A stretch of DNA of 64,000 nucleotides from Burkholderiales bacterium 8X (lineage in GTDB: Bacteria; Pseudomonadota; Gammaproteobacteria; Burkholderiales; Burkholderiaceae_C). Each line of letters starts with the position of its first letter. The stretch's first letter is position 1. Both the position numbers and the translations under genes were made by a program. Positions 25,230-33,813 of the stretch are shown here, in pieces. A model generated the notes under the pieces. It searched no databases. It had not been told where the DNA came from and worked only from the letters and a program-made list of their open reading frames with translations. The stretch lies in assembly GCA_902506565.1 (NCBI GenBank), contig LR732703.1:622030-686029 (forward strand), written 5' to 3'.

Positions 25230-25450
25230 TGAAACAGATACTAAAGTTCTAAATAACTTCTGAGGAGTTTCTAGTTGAATACACCAGTCGATGAGGGAAA
25301 AGATGTAGGACACGGGCGCATTTCACACTTTTTCTTCCATGCACGGCTGAGCGTTCGCAGAAGATCGCCTCGCCAGCGAATTAGCGCCGGTGTCCATTGC
25401 AGTTGCATTGCCAATTGCATTTTCGTAAAACATATCGACCGAGAACCCAC

Positions 25451-27040
25451 ATGAACTTGCCTTCGAGATCGCCCGCCAAGTCCGTCGTCTGTTTGGCCGC
25501 TTTCGCTGCATTGATTTCCATTGCCGGCTGCTCCTCCAGCGGTCGTGCCGGCTTCGACATGGGCGGAATGAGCGAGGCGGCCTCGGCCGGTGGCCTCGGC
25601 AGCGGTGGCAAGGATTCGACGGCCGGCAACGCGTCCGGTGGCAACGGCGGCGACGCCACCGGCGTCATGGTCGGCACCGGCCCGGCCATGCCGGCGAACG
25701 ACGACAAGCTGCCCGGCACGCCGACCGGCCCGGCTCCCGGCAACGATCCAGGCACCGATCCCGGCACCAATCCCGGCACCCCGCGCCCGCCCCAATCGCG
25801 CGTCGCATCGCCCAGCGGCAACCTGCTGGACAAGCTGGGCGACACGGTCAGCAGCCTCGGCAGCGAAGTCGGGCAGATCGGCAGCGGCTCCGCCGGCGGC
25901 CTGATCGACCAGGTGGGCAAGACGGTCGAAGTGACCGGCGAGACGCTCAGCAACGGACTCGGCCAGCTCGGCACCACCCGCGACGTCATCGGCTACACCC
26001 TCGACGGCCTGCCGCGAGTGCTCGACCAGACCGGCAAGACGGTTTCGAGCGCCGGCGAGCTGGTCAAGGACGTGGGCGACGCGACCATGCTGCGCCCGGT
26101 CACGGACGCTGCCGGCCGCGTGGTCGACGGCACCGGCGACGCGGTGCGCCTGCTGGCAGGCGGACTCGACCGGGTGGTCGACCAGGGTGGCGTTCGCCAG
26201 GTCACGCAGGGCGTGACCAGCGTGGTCGTCCCGCTCGAGATGAAGCTGAGCTCCCTCACGCAACAGATCGGCGACGGCACCGGCATCGGCACGCCGGTCG
26301 ACAGCCTCCTGAAGTCGGTGGGCGCCGGCATCCAGGGCCAGCAGACCCAGGGCTGGGCGGCCGAACTCGGCAGCACCGTCGGCATGGTCGGCAACCTGGT
26401 TCACGCACCGAGCGGAACCGCAGGCGGCAGCCCGGTCGCCGGCGCCACCGGTGCGCTGAGCTCCGCCTTGGTGCCGGTCGGCGCCAACGTGGGCGGCGCG
26501 CTCGCGACCGGCACCAGCGCCGCCACCGCGGGCCTCGCGTCGGCCCTGGGCTCCACGGTCGCCACCGTGAGCAGCGCAGCGATGCCGGCGACGACCGCGA
26601 TCGGGTCGGCCATCATGCCGGTCACCGGCACCTTGACCAGCGGCCTCTCGCCGGTCACGAATTCGCTGTCGAGCGGCCTGGCTCCGGTCGTCGGCGGCGT
26701 CGGCGGCGCGCTGGCACCGGTGACCGGCGGACTGACCACCGCAGTAGCACCGGTTACCGCCAGCGTCGGGGCGGTGGCCGCACCGGTGGTGTCGGGCGTC
26801 TCGTCCGCGCTCTCGCCGGTAACGTCGCCGCTCGCAGCGGCCGTGAGCCCGCTGACCACGCCGCTTTCCAGCACCGTCGTTGCCGTCGTCGCGCCGGTGA
26901 TCGTGACCGTCGCCTCCGCGGGCAGCACGACGACGAACACCGGACTCACCGGCGGCCTGACCCAGGTGGTCGGCGGCACGGTCGGCACGGTCGCCAACAC
27001 CACCGGCGGCCTCTTGGGTGGCCTGGGCTTCCGTCGATGA
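25451..27040 (+). CDS. Repeat-containing lipoprotein (annotated elsewhere as collagen-like), partner of a TpsB transporter
   Basis: A 529-residue predicted lipoprotein: signal peptide with lipobox LISIAGC, giving a lipidated Cys near residue 26. Next comes a Gly/Ser/Asp-rich and Pro-Gly-rich linker (PGTPTGPAPGNDPGTDPG). Residues of about 125-330 form helical repeats of the type LxxVGxTVxxxGxxL. From about 330 on, repeats of 10-12 residues with LxPVTxxLxxGLxPV dominate. There is no Gly-X-Y run, so a collagen triple helix is unlikely. It overlaps the TpsB-like gene by 4 bp and is thus co-translated with it. Function unknown; a surface or matrix protein exported by that transporter is the obvious hypothesis. 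Confidence 0.82.
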   Translation: MNLPSRSPAKSVVCLAAFAALISIAGCSSSGRAGFDMGGMSEAASAGGLGSGGKDSTAGNASGGNGGDATGVMVGTGPAMPANDDKLPGTPTGPAPGNDPGTDPGTNPGTPRPPQSRVASPSGNLLDKLGDTVSSLGSEVGQIGSGSAGGLIDQVGKTVEVTGETLSNGLGQLGTTRDVIGYTLDGLPRVLDQTGKTVSSAGELVKDVGDATMLRPVTDAAGRVVDGTGDAVRLLAGGLDRVVDQGGVRQVTQGVTSVVVPLEMKLSSLTQQIGDGTGIGTPVDSLLKSVGAGIQGQQTQGWAAELGSTVGMVGNLVHAPSGTAGGSPVAGATGALSSALVPVGANVGGALATGTSAATAGLASALGSTVATVSSAAMPATTAIGSAIMPVTGTLTSGLSPVTNSLSSGLAPVVGGVGGALAPVTGGLTTAVAPVTASVGAVAAPVVSGVSSALSPVTSPLAAAVSPLTTPLSSTVVAVVAPVIVTVASAGSTTTNTGLTGGLTQVVGGTVGTVANTTGGLLGGLGFRR

Positions 27041-28746
27041 TCCCTCGGGCCTTCCGTTACCGCCTGGCCGCCGGCACGCTCGCCCTCCTGGGCGCGGCTG
27101 CCGCGGTGCAGGCCCAGGTCGCCGCTCCACCGGCGGCGACCCTGGGCAATCCATTGAACCAACTGCCCACCGCGCCGGCGAATCCGTCCGCGACGCGAAC
27201 GCCGCAGGTCGACGTGCAGGCGCCGCAAGGCGCCGCGGCCGGCGGCCTCGAGCGGCAGGTCACGGCGACCCGCTTCGACATCGAAGGCGTCAAGGCCTTG
27301 CCCTTCGCCGACGTGGCGCGCATCTTCATGCCGCTGGTCGGCCAGCCCTTGCCGCTCGCACGGTTGGTAGCCGCGAGCCGCGAGGCGACCGCGCTCTACG
27401 CGGCGGCGGACCAGCCGCTTTCATTCGTGTTCCTGCCCGAGCAGAACTTCGCCGGCGGCGTGGTTCGGGTGGTGGCGGTAGAGGCCTACGTGGCCAACAT
27501 CCGCATCGAAGGCGATGCCGGCCCGGGCGCCGAGCGCCTTCGCCTCATTGCCGAGCAGCTGCAAGACCAGCGGCCGCTGCGCCGAGCGCAGTTCGAGCGC
27601 GTCACGCAACTGCTCGGTCGCCTGCCCGGCCTCAAGGTCGTGGCCGAGGCTGCGCTGCCCGGCACCACCGACGGCGCGACCACGCTGGTGCTCAAGGTGA
27701 CGCGCAAGCCCTACAACGTCTCGGTCGGCGCCGACCTGCGCCAGCCGCGCTCGCGTGCCGTGCTTTCCGGCAGCTACTACGACCCGTTCGGTTCCGGCAG
27801 CGAGCTCAGCGCCTCGACCCTGATCGGCGACCCGAAGCGCGAACGGCTCTTCACCATCGGCGCCTCGCAGCTGGTCGGCAGCGACGGGCTCTCGATCAAG
27901 GCCAACCTGTCGAGCTATCGCGGCTACCCGGACAACGCCCTCGGACGCGGCGCCGCCACCGAGCGCTACAACACGCAGGAGCGCGTCGACCTGTCCGCGA
28001 GCTATCCGCTCTGGCTGAGCGCGCAGGAAAGCCTCGCCTTGACCGGCGGCTTTTATGCGGTCGACAACATCGACAGCTACCGGCTGCGCGCCCAGGGCCA
28101 GTGGCTGTCCGAAGAAGCACGCATCCGCGCCTTCTACGCGCAGCTCGCCTATGCGAAGCAGACCGCCACCCGCAGCCGCCAGGCCAGCCTGATGCTCGCC
28201 CGCGGCATCGATGGCGCCGGCGCCGATGCCCGCACCCGCAGCAACGTGCCCGGCGTGTCCGGGCCGGGCACCGCGAAGCTCGACTTCACGCGCCTCTCGC
28301 TCGATCTCGCGCAGCGCGACCGCTTCGCCAACCAGTGGGGCACCGCCGTCATGTTCGGCGCGCAGTACAGCCCCGATACGCTTGCGGCGACCGAACGCGT
28401 CTCCTTCGGCGGACCGCGCTACGGGCGCGGCTATGCGGCCGGCGACGGCGCGGGCGATCGCGGCGCAGGCGTGGGGCTCGAATTGAACCGCCTCTTCAAG
28501 CTGGACTACGCCCTGCTGAAACAGGTGGAGCCCTACCTGCTGGTCGAGGCGGCGAAGGTGAGCACGCGAATCGGCGTGCCTGCCGTCGAAACACTGCGGT
28601 CGGTGGCGCTGGGCATCCGGCTTTCGGATGCGCGCCACTACAGCCTCGACCTGGCCATCGCCAAGCCGACCGGCGACCCGGCGCCGACCAACCCGGCGCG
28701 AAAACCTCGCCTGACCGTGATGCTGTCCTACCAGCTCGATACCTGA
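27037..28746 (+). CDS. TpsB-type outer-membrane transporter (ShlB/FhaC/HecB family)
   Basis: A 569-residue outer-membrane protein with signal peptide (LAAGTLALLGAAAAVQAQ). Two POTRA-like domains follow: RFDIEGVKALPFADVARIF with VVAVEAYVANIRIEGD, then VTQLLGRLPGLKV and LVLKVTRKPYNVSVGAD. The C-terminal half is a 16-strand barrel with the family motif VSFGGPRYGRGYAAGDGAGD (the R-G-Y motif of loop L6) and a last strand ending LSYQLDT. In two-partner systems such proteins export a large beta-helical TpsA. Here the co-translated partner is a lipoprotein with short repeats and no TPS domain, which is unusual. Confidence 0.88.
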   Translation: MIPRAFRYRLAAGTLALLGAAAAVQAQVAAPPAATLGNPLNQLPTAPANPSATRTPQVDVQAPQGAAAGGLERQVTATRFDIEGVKALPFADVARIFMPLVGQPLPLARLVAASREATALYAAADQPLSFVFLPEQNFAGGVVRVVAVEAYVANIRIEGDAGPGAERLRLIAEQLQDQRPLRRAQFERVTQLLGRLPGLKVVAEAALPGTTDGATTLVLKVTRKPYNVSVGADLRQPRSRAVLSGSYYDPFGSGSELSASTLIGDPKRERLFTIGASQLVGSDGLSIKANLSSYRGYPDNALGRGAATERYNTQERVDLSASYPLWLSAQESLALTGGFYAVDNIDSYRLRAQGQWLSEEARIRAFYAQLAYAKQTATRSRQASLMLARGIDGAGADARTRSNVPGVSGPGTAKLDFTRLSLDLAQRDRFANQWGTAVMFGAQYSPDTLAATERVSFGGPRYGRGYAAGDGAGDRGAGVGLELNRLFKLDYALLKQVEPYLLVEAAKVSTRIGVPAVETLRSVALGIRLSDARHYSLDLAIAKPTGDPAPTNPARKPRLTVMLSYQLDT

Positions 28747-28792
28747 GCTGCCGGGCCGCCAGGGCAATCGTCCGGCAGGCCCAGCCATCCGT

Positions 28793-28827
28793 CGCGAACC
28801 GCAGGGGGAGCCCTTCCCCGGTTCGCG
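28793..28827. terminator. Strong stem-loop after the TpsB gene
   Basis: CGCGAACCG pairs with CGGTTCGCG (9 bp), with an inner GGG/CCC extension. It begins 47 bp after the stop codon, where the transcript should end. No clear T tract follows, so termination is inferred from position and stem strength. Confidence 0.45.
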
Positions 28828-28947
28828 GAATCTTCTCGAACCCCATGGTCTTCGACCGGCTCGTGCCAGGTCGCGGCCGGACCTTTGTCGAATGCATGAC
28901 GTTCGCACGAACCCCTGCGTGCCGAACCTCGAACGAATGTTGGATGT

Positions 28948-29199
28948 ATGAGCGTGATGCTTGCCTTGTTGTTGAAGATGCTTGTCGCGGTGGGCCTCGG
29001 ATCCGGAATGTTCGCGATCTGCTATGTCGCCGGCGAGTTGTACGCAGTGATGGCCTTGTTGGCGATGCCCTTCATCCTGGCCTACGAAATCATCGGCCGA
29101 AGGTGCGCGCAACGCGGACGGCGTCCCTGCGCCGTCTTCAAGAAACGGCCGAACCCGAGCAGGCCGTCGGACCGTTCGAACGTCGGTCGGGCCGGCTGA
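28948..29199 (+). CDS. Small predicted membrane protein
   Basis: Possible gene of 83 residues. The N-terminal half has two hydrophobic stretches (MLALLLKMLVAVGLGSGMF and VMALLAMPFILAYEIIG) separated by a short loop, and the C-terminal third is basic (RRCAQRGRRPCAVFKKRP), placing it in the cytoplasm. No recognisable family. No strong ribosome-binding site. A second ATG lies four bases earlier in another frame. It converges on the following gene. Supported mainly by its clear membrane topology, so confidence is moderate. Confidence 0.45.
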   Translation: MSVMLALLLKMLVAVGLGSGMFAICYVAGELYAVMALLAMPFILAYEIIGRRCAQRGRRPCAVFKKRPNPSRPSDRSNVGRAG

Positions 29200-29205
29200 T
29201 GGCCG

Positions 29206-29550
29206 CTACGAATCGAGCGGCGGCAGCAGGCCGCGCAGGTCGGATTCGGTCATCGCGTAATGGCGGACGTGCGGTTCCTTGTCGATCAGCTTGGCTTCCT
29301 CGTGCGCGTCGATGCGGGGCGCATCGGCGTCGGCGCCGCTGAAGGCGACGATGTCGGCCATCGAGTCCCAGACCGACATCACCACCACCACGCAGGTGCC
29401 GTCGCCGTGATCGCGGAAGGTGGCGACCGCGCGGCGATTGCCGCCGGCGCCGCGCATCGAAGCCAGCACGTTGGCCTCCAGGTGCAGACGGCATTCTTCC
29501 TGCAGCTTGGAATCGATCCAGAAGGTCCAGGTGCGGAGAATCTTGGCCAT
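29206..29550 (-). CDS. Small dimeric alpha-beta barrel (monooxygenase-like) protein
   Basis: A 114-residue protein from the ATG at 29550. Sequence order fits the antibiotic-biosynthesis-monooxygenase-like ferredoxin fold: strand KILRTWTFWID, helix LQEECRLHLEANVLASMRG, strands RRAVATFRDHGDGTCVVVVMSVWDS, then helix and DKEPHVRHYAMTESDL. No catalytic residues can be assigned. Transcribed divergently from the LOV kinase gene with a spacer of 242 bp between them. A longer open frame to 29631 exists but the shorter start fits the fold better. Confidence 0.65.
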   Translation of the reverse strand: MAKILRTWTFWIDSKLQEECRLHLEANVLASMRGAGGNRRAVATFRDHGDGTCVVVVMSVWDSMADIVAFSGADADAPRIDAHEEAKLIDKEPHVRHYAMTESDLRGLLPPLDS

Positions 29551-29792
29551 GGGGTCAACGGAAGGAGGGTCGAGGGTTTTCGGCAGCAAGCCGGATGCGG
29601 CAGCCTCGGTTCGAATCTCGCCGGCGGGCAAACGCGCGATGTTCCCTGCAGAACGGCCGCGCGGCGAGGAAATCGGACACGGTCGCCGCGGCTTCGGTCT
29701 ACGAATCGTCGGGAGCGTGATGCAATTTGCAATCGGCGGATTGAATAAACTGCAAGCTTCCGTCTTACCTGTCCCCGGACCCGAAGCAAAGC

Positions 29793-31436
29793 ATGGCGCA
29801 ACCCGAGAAGCCCCAGATCAAGTCGTCCACGCCGCCTGAAATCGACATCGTCTCGCCCGGGGACGACCCGATCCGCTCCCACAAGAACGACATCTTCTTC
29901 GCCGCCATCGAGACCACCCGCATGCCGATGCTGGTCACCGATCCGCAGCAGCGCGACAACCCGATCGTTTTCGCCAACCGGGCGTTCCTGTCGATGTCCG
30001 GCTACACGCCCGAAGAAATCATCGGCCACAACTGCCGCTTCCTGCAGGGGCCCGGCACCTCGAAGGCGACCGTGATGGCGATCCGGGAGGCGATCGAGGA
30101 CAACCGGGAGATTTCCACCGAGATCCTGAACTACCGCAAGGACGGTTCCTCGTTCTGGAATGCGCTCTACATCTCGCCGGTCTTCAACCAGAACAAGGAA
30201 GTCGTCTACTTCTTCGCCTCGCAGCTCGACGTGAGTCGAAGGCGGGATGCCGAGGAAGCGCTCGGCCAGGCCCAGAAGATGGAAGCCCTCGGCCAGCTCA
30301 CCGGCGGCATCTCGCACGACTTCAACAACCTGCTGCAGGTGATGTCCGGCCACCTGGACATCCTGCGGGCGCGGCTGGATCGCGGCCAGGTCGACGAGGC
30401 TGCGCTCGAACGCGGCATCGAGAACATCCGCAGCGCCATCGGCAAGGCTTCGACGCTGACGCAGCAACTGCTCGCCTTCTCCCGCAAGCAGCGGCTGGAA
30501 GGCCGGGCGGTCAACCTCAACGCCATCGCCTCGGGCATCCAGGACCTGACCGCCAACACGCTGGGCGAAAGCGCGACGGTCGAACTCGAGCTCGACCCGG
30601 CGCTCGGCAACTGCAAGCTCGACCCGACCCAGCTCGAAGTGGCGCTGCTCAACATCCTGGTCAACGCGCGCGACGCCATGCCCGACGGCGGCGTCATCCA
30701 GGTCAAGACCGCGAACGTCACGGTCGGCAACGACGACGTCAACGCCTTCGCCGGATTGCCGCCCGGCAACTACGTCTCGCTGTCGGTCGCCGACAGCGGC
30801 GTCGGCATACCGCCCGACATCATCAACCGGGTCATGGAGCCGTTCTTCACGACCAAGGACGAAGGCAAGGGCACCGGGCTGGGCCTTTCGATGGTGTATG
30901 GCTTCGCCAAGCAGTCGGGCGGCACGGTGTCGATCACCTCGAAGCTGGGGGCGGGCACCACCATCGCTATGTTCTTTCCTTCGGTCGAGCCGGTGTTGCG
31001 TCCGGCCACCGACGTGCGGCGCCGAGCCCTGGACCGCGGCGGCCAGGAAACCGTGCTGGTGGTCGACGACCGGATCGAGGTCGGCGAGCTGTCGCGCGAC
31101 ATGCTCGAAGGTCTGGGCTACCAGGTCCACCTGGCGCACAGCGGCCGCGAGGCGCTGCAGCTGGTCGAGCAGCTGGCCGACGGCCAAAAGCCGCAGCTGC
31201 TGTTTTCCGATCTCATCATGCCGGGCGGCATGAACGGCTACGCCCTGGCGCGCGAACTGCAGGCCCGCGTCCACGGCATCAAGGTGCTGCTCACCACCGG
31301 CTATGCCGGCTCCTGGGACGGCCGCAATTCGGACGAAGGCACCGAGTTCGAGATCATCAAGAAGCCCTACCGGCTGGCCGACCTGGCACGCCGGGTCCGG
31401 ATGGTGCTGGACGGGCCGACCGGCAACGCCATCTGA
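29793..31436 (+). CDS. LOV-domain blue-light sensor hybrid histidine kinase
   Basis: A soluble photoreceptor kinase of 547 residues. The LOV (PAS) domain at about 35-150 contains the flavin-binding signature GHNCRFLQG with the adduct-forming Cys81, plus the downstream NYRKDGSSFWNAL and ASQLDVS segments. A coiled coil leads to the HisKA helix (GGISHDFNNLLQ, His175) and a HATPase domain (NILVNARDAM, GVGIPPDI, GTGLGLSMVYGF). The C-terminal receiver domain starts TVLVVDDRIEVGE and has its acceptor Asp in LFSDLIMPGG. This architecture (LOV, HWE/His kinase, REC) is known from phytopathogenic and soil bacteria. No output regulator is encoded nearby, so its target lies elsewhere. Confidence 0.95.
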   Translation: MAQPEKPQIKSSTPPEIDIVSPGDDPIRSHKNDIFFAAIETTRMPMLVTDPQQRDNPIVFANRAFLSMSGYTPEEIIGHNCRFLQGPGTSKATVMAIREAIEDNREISTEILNYRKDGSSFWNALYISPVFNQNKEVVYFFASQLDVSRRRDAEEALGQAQKMEALGQLTGGISHDFNNLLQVMSGHLDILRARLDRGQVDEAALERGIENIRSAIGKASTLTQQLLAFSRKQRLEGRAVNLNAIASGIQDLTANTLGESATVELELDPALGNCKLDPTQLEVALLNILVNARDAMPDGGVIQVKTANVTVGNDDVNAFAGLPPGNYVSLSVADSGVGIPPDIINRVMEPFFTTKDEGKGTGLGLSMVYGFAKQSGGTVSITSKLGAGTTIAMFFPSVEPVLRPATDVRRRALDRGGQETVLVVDDRIEVGELSRDMLEGLGYQVHLAHSGREALQLVEQLADGQKPQLLFSDLIMPGGMNGYALARELQARVHGIKVLLTTGYAGSWDGRNSDEGTEFEIIKKPYRLADLARRVRMVLDGPTGNAI

Positions 31437-31460
31437 AGCGCGCCGCCGCGGGTCGCGGCC

Positions 31461-31841
31461 TCAGTCCAGGGTCTCGGTCGGCGCGAAGTCGAGTTCGACC
31501 TTGGCGCCGTTCGGATCCAGGCAGAAGAGCTGCCAGGTGCCCGCGCCGACCTGCCGCCGCAGGTCGTACTTGACGCCCCGCTCGTCGAAGCGGGCCTTGA
31601 CCGCGCGCAGGTCCTGCGCGGTGAAGGCCAGGTGGTCGATCACGCCGGTGCGATGCAGCGGCATCGGTCGTCCGAAGTAGAGGTGCAGCACCGCCTGCGG
31701 CCCGCTGCCGTAGAGCCAGGCACCCGCGAAGCCGAGGTCGGGCCGGTCGCCGACCCGCAGGCCGAGCAGGTCGCAATAGAAGTCCAGCGTCTTCTGCTGG
31801 TCCTCCGCCGTCACGGTGAAGTGGTTCATGCCGACGATCAT
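31461..31841 (-). CDS. VOC-family (glyoxalase/dioxygenase-fold) protein
   Basis: A 126-residue vicinal-oxygen-chelate protein. First half-motif MNHFTVTAEDQQKTLDFYCDLLGLRVG, second half IDHLAFTAQDLRAVKARFDERGV, and end LFCLDPNGAKVELDFAPTE with the metal-binding Glu. Conserved His residues in NHFTV and DHLAF complete the usual metal site. Last gene of the fourteen-gene leftward operon, 29 bp after the fusion oxidoreductase gene. Such proteins are lyases, isomerases or extradiol dioxygenases; which one cannot be read from the sequence. Start at 31841; the Met four residues later is an alternative. Confidence 0.86.
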   Translation of the reverse strand: MIVGMNHFTVTAEDQQKTLDFYCDLLGLRVGDRPDLGFAGAWLYGSGPQAVLHLYFGRPMPLHRTGVIDHLAFTAQDLRAVKARFDERGVKYDLRRQVGAGTWQLFCLDPNGAKVELDFAPTETLD

Positions 31842-31870
31842 CGAGGTCTCCTTGGATCCAGCAGCAAGGC

Positions 31871-33352
31871 TCAGGGCCGGAGCACCAGCGGCCCGACCGT
31901 GTTGCGCGATTCGAGCCGCGCATGCGCTTCGGCCGCGGCGTCGAGGGTGAAGCGTTCGATCGGCGGCATGCGGATGCTGCCGTCCTCCAACGCGCGCCAG
32001 ACCCGCTGTGCACGGCTCGCGAGCTGGGCCGGCGTCGACACGTAGTCGAACACCACCGGCCGCGAGAAGGTCAGCGACTTCGAGACCAGCAGGTCGGGCG
32101 CGAGCGGCGTCAGCGGGCCGCTGGCCTGGCCGAGGCTGATCCAGTGCCCGCGGCGTGCGAGCGCGGCGAAGTTCTCGTCGCGCGCCTGGTCGCCGAGTCC
32201 GTCGATCAGCACGTCGGCGCCGCCGCAGGCGCGCTGCACCGCCTCCGCGAAGCGGTAGTCGCGGGTCACGATCACGTGCTCGGAGCCATGCTCGCGGGCG
32301 ATGCGGCCTTTTTCTTCGCTCGAAACGGTGCCCACCACCACCGCACCGAGCCGCCGGGCCCAGGCGCAGACCAGCAATCCGACGCCGCCAGCGGCCGCAT
32401 GCACCAGGAGGCGCGTGCCCGGCTGCACGCGGGCCAGGTCGTGCAGCAGGTAGTCGGCGGTGATGCCCTTGAGCAGCAGGGCCGCCGCCACGTCGTCTTC
32501 GATCTCGACCGGCAGGCGCACCACCCAGTCCGCCGGCACGTTGCGCACGCTGCAGTACGCACCCGGCACCGGCCCGAGGTAGGCGACCCTGTCCCCGGGA
32601 AGAAAGCCGGAGACGCCTGCACCGGTATCCAGCACGCTGCCGGCCGCCTCCATCCCGAGCACCCCCGGCTCGCCGGCAGCCAGCGGCAGCATCGAGGGCA
32701 CCCAGCCGCGGCGCAGGTAGACGTCGAGGTAGTTGACGCCGATCGCGCGTTGACGGATTCGCACTTCGCCGGCGCGCGGCGGCGGGCAATCGACGGCCTG
32801 CGGCTGCAGTTCCTCGGGGCCGCCGTAACGCGTGATCGCGACCTGCCTCGACGCCACGGCCGCGCCGCCTTCCGGTGACATGCCGACACGCTCGATCGGC
32901 GACTGCATCCCGCCGCCGCGCAAGTGGCGTTCGAGATCCCGGAAGCCGGTCTCGTAGACGCCGCGGGCCACCACCTCGGCCAATTCCCGTTCGCGCCCCG
33001 GTGGGGTGGCAAAGGTCGATTCCCAATGCCAGAAGGTCCGGTTGCCGTCGGTGACCGGCTTCAGCTTGACGGTCGCCACATAGCGCTGCAAGGGCAGGGT
33101 GGCGTCGAGGATGCAGTAGGTGCTCTGGTAGTCGCTGTCCGAAAGCGTCAGCAGCTGTTCGCGGATGCGGTTGCCGTCCTTCAGGCTGAAGCTGCGCACG
33201 CAGCCGACCTGGTCGCTGCGCTCGTCGCCCTCGATGCGGCTCGCCTCGATCGCGCTGTGCCACCGGTCGTGGCTGTTGAAGTCGCGCAGCACCTCCCAAA
33301 CCTGCGCGATCGGCGCATCGATGACGGTGGAGCGGACGACCTTCTGCAGCAT
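31871..33352 (-). CDS. SRPBCC domain fused to a zinc-independent quinone oxidoreductase
   Basis: A 493-residue two-domain protein in one uninterrupted frame. Residues 1-150 are an SRPBCC (START-like) domain: IDAPIAQVWEVLRDFNSHDRW, VGCVRSFSLKDGNRIREQLL, VKLKPVTDGNRTFWHWES. After a linker (about 150-170), a medium-chain reductase begins with QVAITRYGGPEELQ and has GVNYLDVYLRRG, the NADPH loop AAAGGVGLLVCAWAR and GHWISLGQASGP. No structural or catalytic zinc ligands are seen. Its SRPBCC domain is paralogous to the gene just upstream. An internal start at the linker could also yield the reductase alone. Substrate unknown. Confidence 0.87.
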   Translation of the reverse strand: MLQKVVRSTVIDAPIAQVWEVLRDFNSHDRWHSAIEASRIEGDERSDQVGCVRSFSLKDGNRIREQLLTLSDSDYQSTYCILDATLPLQRYVATVKLKPVTDGNRTFWHWESTFATPPGRERELAEVVARGVYETGFRDLERHLRGGGMQSPIERVGMSPEGGAAVASRQVAITRYGGPEELQPQAVDCPPPRAGEVRIRQRAIGVNYLDVYLRRGWVPSMLPLAAGEPGVLGMEAAGSVLDTGAGVSGFLPGDRVAYLGPVPGAYCSVRNVPADWVVRLPVEIEDDVAAALLLKGITADYLLHDLARVQPGTRLLVHAAAGGVGLLVCAWARRLGAVVVGTVSSEEKGRIAREHGSEHVIVTRDYRFAEAVQRACGGADVLIDGLGDQARDENFAALARRGHWISLGQASGPLTPLAPDLLVSKSLTFSRPVVFDYVSTPAQLASRAQRVWRALEDGSIRMPPIERFTLDAAAEAHARLESRNTVGPLVLRP

Positions 33353-33366
33353 CGCGCGGCGCCGGT

Positions 33367-33801
33367 TCAGCGCACCATTCGCTTCAACGCGTCGAAGCCG
33401 GCCTGGAACACGCCGTTGCCGATGGATTCGGACAGCTCGCGCTCGCGGCCCGGCTCGCAATCGAACTCGGCGCTCCATTCGCAGAAGCAGCGGCCGCCGT
33501 CGGTCACCGGCGTGAGCTTGAGCGTGGCGGTGTAGCCGCTGACGCCCATCGGACTCTCGAGGATTTCGTAGGTGCAGCTGTAGTCGTAGTCCGAGAGGGC
33601 CAGCAATCGCTCGCGGATCATGCCGCCGTCTTTCAGATGGAAGTGCCGGATGCAGCCGACCCGGTCGGCCGGCTGGCCGTTCTCGATGCGGCTGTCGGCA
33701 ATGGCCGGATGCCATTGCGGCAGGCCGTTGAAGTCGCGCACCCGCGACCAGACCGTGTCCGCGCCCGCATCGATCACGCTCGAGACATAGACGTTCACCA
33801 T
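33367..33801 (-). CDS. SRPBCC-family protein
   Basis: A 144-residue START-like ligand-binding protein: VYVSSVIDAGADTVWSRVRDF, LPQWHPAIADSRIENG, VGCIRHFHLKDGGMIRERLLAL, LKLTPVTDGGRCFCEWSAEFD and a C-terminal helix FQAGFDALKRMV. It is clearly paralogous to the N-terminal domain of the next gene (shared VGC-R, LKDG-IRE-LL and PVTDG segments), pointing to a tandem duplication followed by a fusion. 14 bp separate the two genes. Such domains bind hydrophobic or aromatic molecules and may act as cyclases, dehydratases or carriers. Exact role unknown. Confidence 0.86.
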   Translation of the reverse strand: MVNVYVSSVIDAGADTVWSRVRDFNGLPQWHPAIADSRIENGQPADRVGCIRHFHLKDGGMIRERLLALSDYDYSCTYEILESPMGVSGYTATLKLTPVTDGGRCFCEWSAEFDCEPGRERELSESIGNGVFQAGFDALKRMVR

Positions 33802-33813
33802 GCCGCGCTGCCC

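Larger units (their letters stand above)
24855..25450. other. Divergent control region between pilus operon and lipoprotein gene
   Basis: About 600 bp of visibly lower G+C. It holds the leftward promoter at 25022-25050, a stem-loop at 25210-25229, and a 15-codon open frame at 25154-25201 (MSRDSSLLLETASNV) behind GGGGAGCG that could be a leader peptide but has no other support. Repeated TTGCA stretches occur just before the lipoprotein gene. I see no other gene. Confidence 0.6.

Noticed and set aside
25565..25810. Gly-Pro-rich part of the lipoprotein as a collagen triple helix
   Set aside because: There is no run of Gly-X-Y triplets; it is a linker.
29721..29731. TGCAATTTGCA palindrome upstream of the LOV kinase gene
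   Set aside because: Only five-base arms, no second copy found in the neighbouring control regions; too weak to call a site.
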